Position numbers and translations under genes: made by a program
The notes under the pieces: model-generated
Told to the model about the DNA's origin: nothing
The model's input: the letters and a program-made list of their open reading frames with translations, nothing else
Database searches by the model: none
DNA from: a bacterium
Lineage (GTDB): Bacteria; Dependentiae; Babeliae; Babeliales; RVW-14
NCBI GenBank assembly: GCA_010027825.1
Contig: RGUK01000107.1
Coordinates: 1-5,880 of the forward strand
DNA length: 5,880 bases
Reading direction: 5' to 3'
Shown here: one piece after another, positions 5,056 to 5,880 of the stretch
Layout: every line of letters starts with the position of its first letter
How positions within the stretch are numbered: position 1 is the stretch's first letter

Positions 5056-5880
5056 TTATTCAGCTTCATCGCCGCTCAACCAGCTCCAAGCCTTTTGAAC
5101 ACGTTCCCACATGCTTGTTGCGACATCGTACGTGCTTTTCACAGCGTCTGTAAGCATCTGCGTTGCTGCTTTTTGAATGCTCATCATGGTAGCAACCACA
5201 TCGATAAGCGATGACGGTGCGCGACCAGCATCGGCAATACGGACGTGCTGCTCAACTACTTCTTTGCATTGCGCAGGCAATACGGATAACAGTTGGGCAC
5301 GTAACTTGTTTGCAAATGCTTGTGCATCAGCCGGCTGTTCTTGAGCTAAGCGTTCAGCAATTGCCGTGTTAGCCCACGGAATAATAACTGACGCGAACGC
5401 ACTTGCAACCGTTTTAGCGTCTAAGCCATAATCTGTATTTGCTAGCACTTCACAGGTAATTGAGTTCAGCGTGTTTAATTTATCCAGCCAGCGGAAAGAT
5501 GAACCTTGAGCAAATAACGCTTTAGCCAGTTCACCTAGCTTGCCACCGATACCAGCAGTATCTACGGCAAGACCTGCAGGGTCTTGAACCGCTTCAGCAA
5601 CAGGTTCTGGCATTGCTGCGACCTTACTCTCAAGCTGTACCAGCATTGCTTGTTCAGCATCAGCCCTCTTCTCAGCGACATTCCTTTGAGCTTTTTTCAT
5701 ACGCCAAAGCGATTGAATTTTAGCTGCCCGACGATGATCGTCGACCGGTGCAGCGATAATCGCTGGCGCTGGCACTGCAGCTACCGGAGGAGCCGCCAGG
5801 CGCGGCGCTAGTCCGCTATTGTTTCTCAGCAACAATGGCATTGCTGCATGCTGTAAAGTTTTGACACCCTGCACTGACTG
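5056..5880 (-). CDS. Hypothetical protein with an IQ-like (calmodulin-binding type) motif, 5' end possibly beyond the window
   Basis: I do not recognise this protein. The frame stays open to the right edge. A GTG at 5874 (272 residues) and an ATG at 5841 (261 residues) are possible starts, but neither has a visible ribosome binding site, so the true start may lie outside. Numbered from the GTG, residues 27-44 are Pro/Ala/Val-rich and disordered-looking. Residues 50-64 read AAKIQSLWRMKKAQR, close to the eukaryotic IQ motif (I-Q-x-x-x-R then basic residues; I53, Q54, W57, R58, R64), and continue into a charged helix to about 85. Residues 105-235 look alpha-helical. The C-terminus is an amphipathic, tryptophan-rich helix (W252, W260, W262) with an acidic tail. 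No membrane helix is seen in the visible part. The membrane-anchored protein gene follows 65 bases downstream. An effector or scaffold role in a host-associated bacterium is speculation. Confidence 0.75.
   Translation of the reverse strand, partial: QSVQGVKTLQHAAMPLLLRNNSGLAPRLAAPPVAAVPAPAIIAAPVDDHRRAAKIQSLWRMKKAQRNVAEKRADAEQAMLVQLESKVAAMPEPVAEAVQDPAGLAVDTAGIGGKLGELAKALFAQGSSFRWLDKLNTLNSITCEVLANTDYGLDAKTVASAFASVIIPWANTAIAERLAQEQPADAQAFANKLRAQLLSVLPAQCKEVVEQHVRIADAGRAPSSLIDVVATMMSIQKAATQMLTDAVKSTYDVATSMWERVQKAWSWLSGDEAE
5683..5727 (-). other. IQ-like motif segment
   Basis: These codons encode AAKIQSLWRMKKAQR. The order of Ala-Ala, Ile-Gln, Trp-Arg and downstream basic residues follows the IQ pattern seen in myosins and other calmodulin-binding proteins. 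The usual Gly after the Arg is Met, and the final Arg is displaced by one residue. In eukaryotes the motif binds calmodulin or related light chains. Bacteria lack classical calmodulin, so binding here is unproven. Confidence 0.45.

Noticed and set aside
5584..5811. A 75-codon + strand frame opposite the IQ-motif gene
   Set aside because: It is antisense to a longer coherent frame, has no ribosome binding site and has no recognisable features.

Overview
The window is an ordinary bacterial chromosomal segment. It holds one certain housekeeping gene, dnaE (replicative DNA polymerase III alpha subunit), on the + strand. Three minus-strand genes surround it: the first 58 codons of a probable sodium/calcium-type antiporter at the left edge, and two unrecognised genes on the right. 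The lineage cannot be fixed from the sequence. The dnaE product resembles the general bacterial DnaE1 type with an intact N-terminal PHP metal centre, rather than the degenerate PHP of Escherichia coli. The two unrecognised proteins are rich in alanine, glutamine and lysine, one has a membrane anchor, and the other carries a eukaryote-like IQ motif. That mix would fit a protist- or host-associated candidate lineage such as Dependentiae (TM6). This is a guess, not a demonstration.

Layout. Bases 1-174 (minus) encode the antiporter N-terminus, with a good ribosome binding site at 182-189. Bases 175-493 are a 319-base divergent intergenic region. It holds a compact set of inverted repeats (223-270), a 37-codon minus-strand open stretch with no usable start (205-315), short palindromes (368-406) and only weak promoter candidates. 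Bases 494-3946 are dnaE, complete, with all expected catalytic residues. Only 12 bases separate its stop codon from that of the convergent gene at 3959-4990, a membrane-anchored 343-residue protein. A 65-base gap with an exceptionally stable predicted C(UCCG)G hairpin (minus-strand RNA) separates that gene from the upstream minus-strand gene at 5056-5880, which carries the IQ-like motif and has no in-frame stop before the window edge.

How the genes fit together. dnaE and the antiporter are divergently transcribed and need not be related in function. The two right-hand genes share strand and close spacing, so they are probably co-transcribed in the order IQ protein then membrane-anchored protein; their function is unknown. 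I see no CRISPR array, transposase, tRNA, rRNA or recognisable defence system. The most interesting leads are the IQ-motif protein with its anchored neighbour, the UNCG hairpin between them, and the structured element upstream of dnaE.
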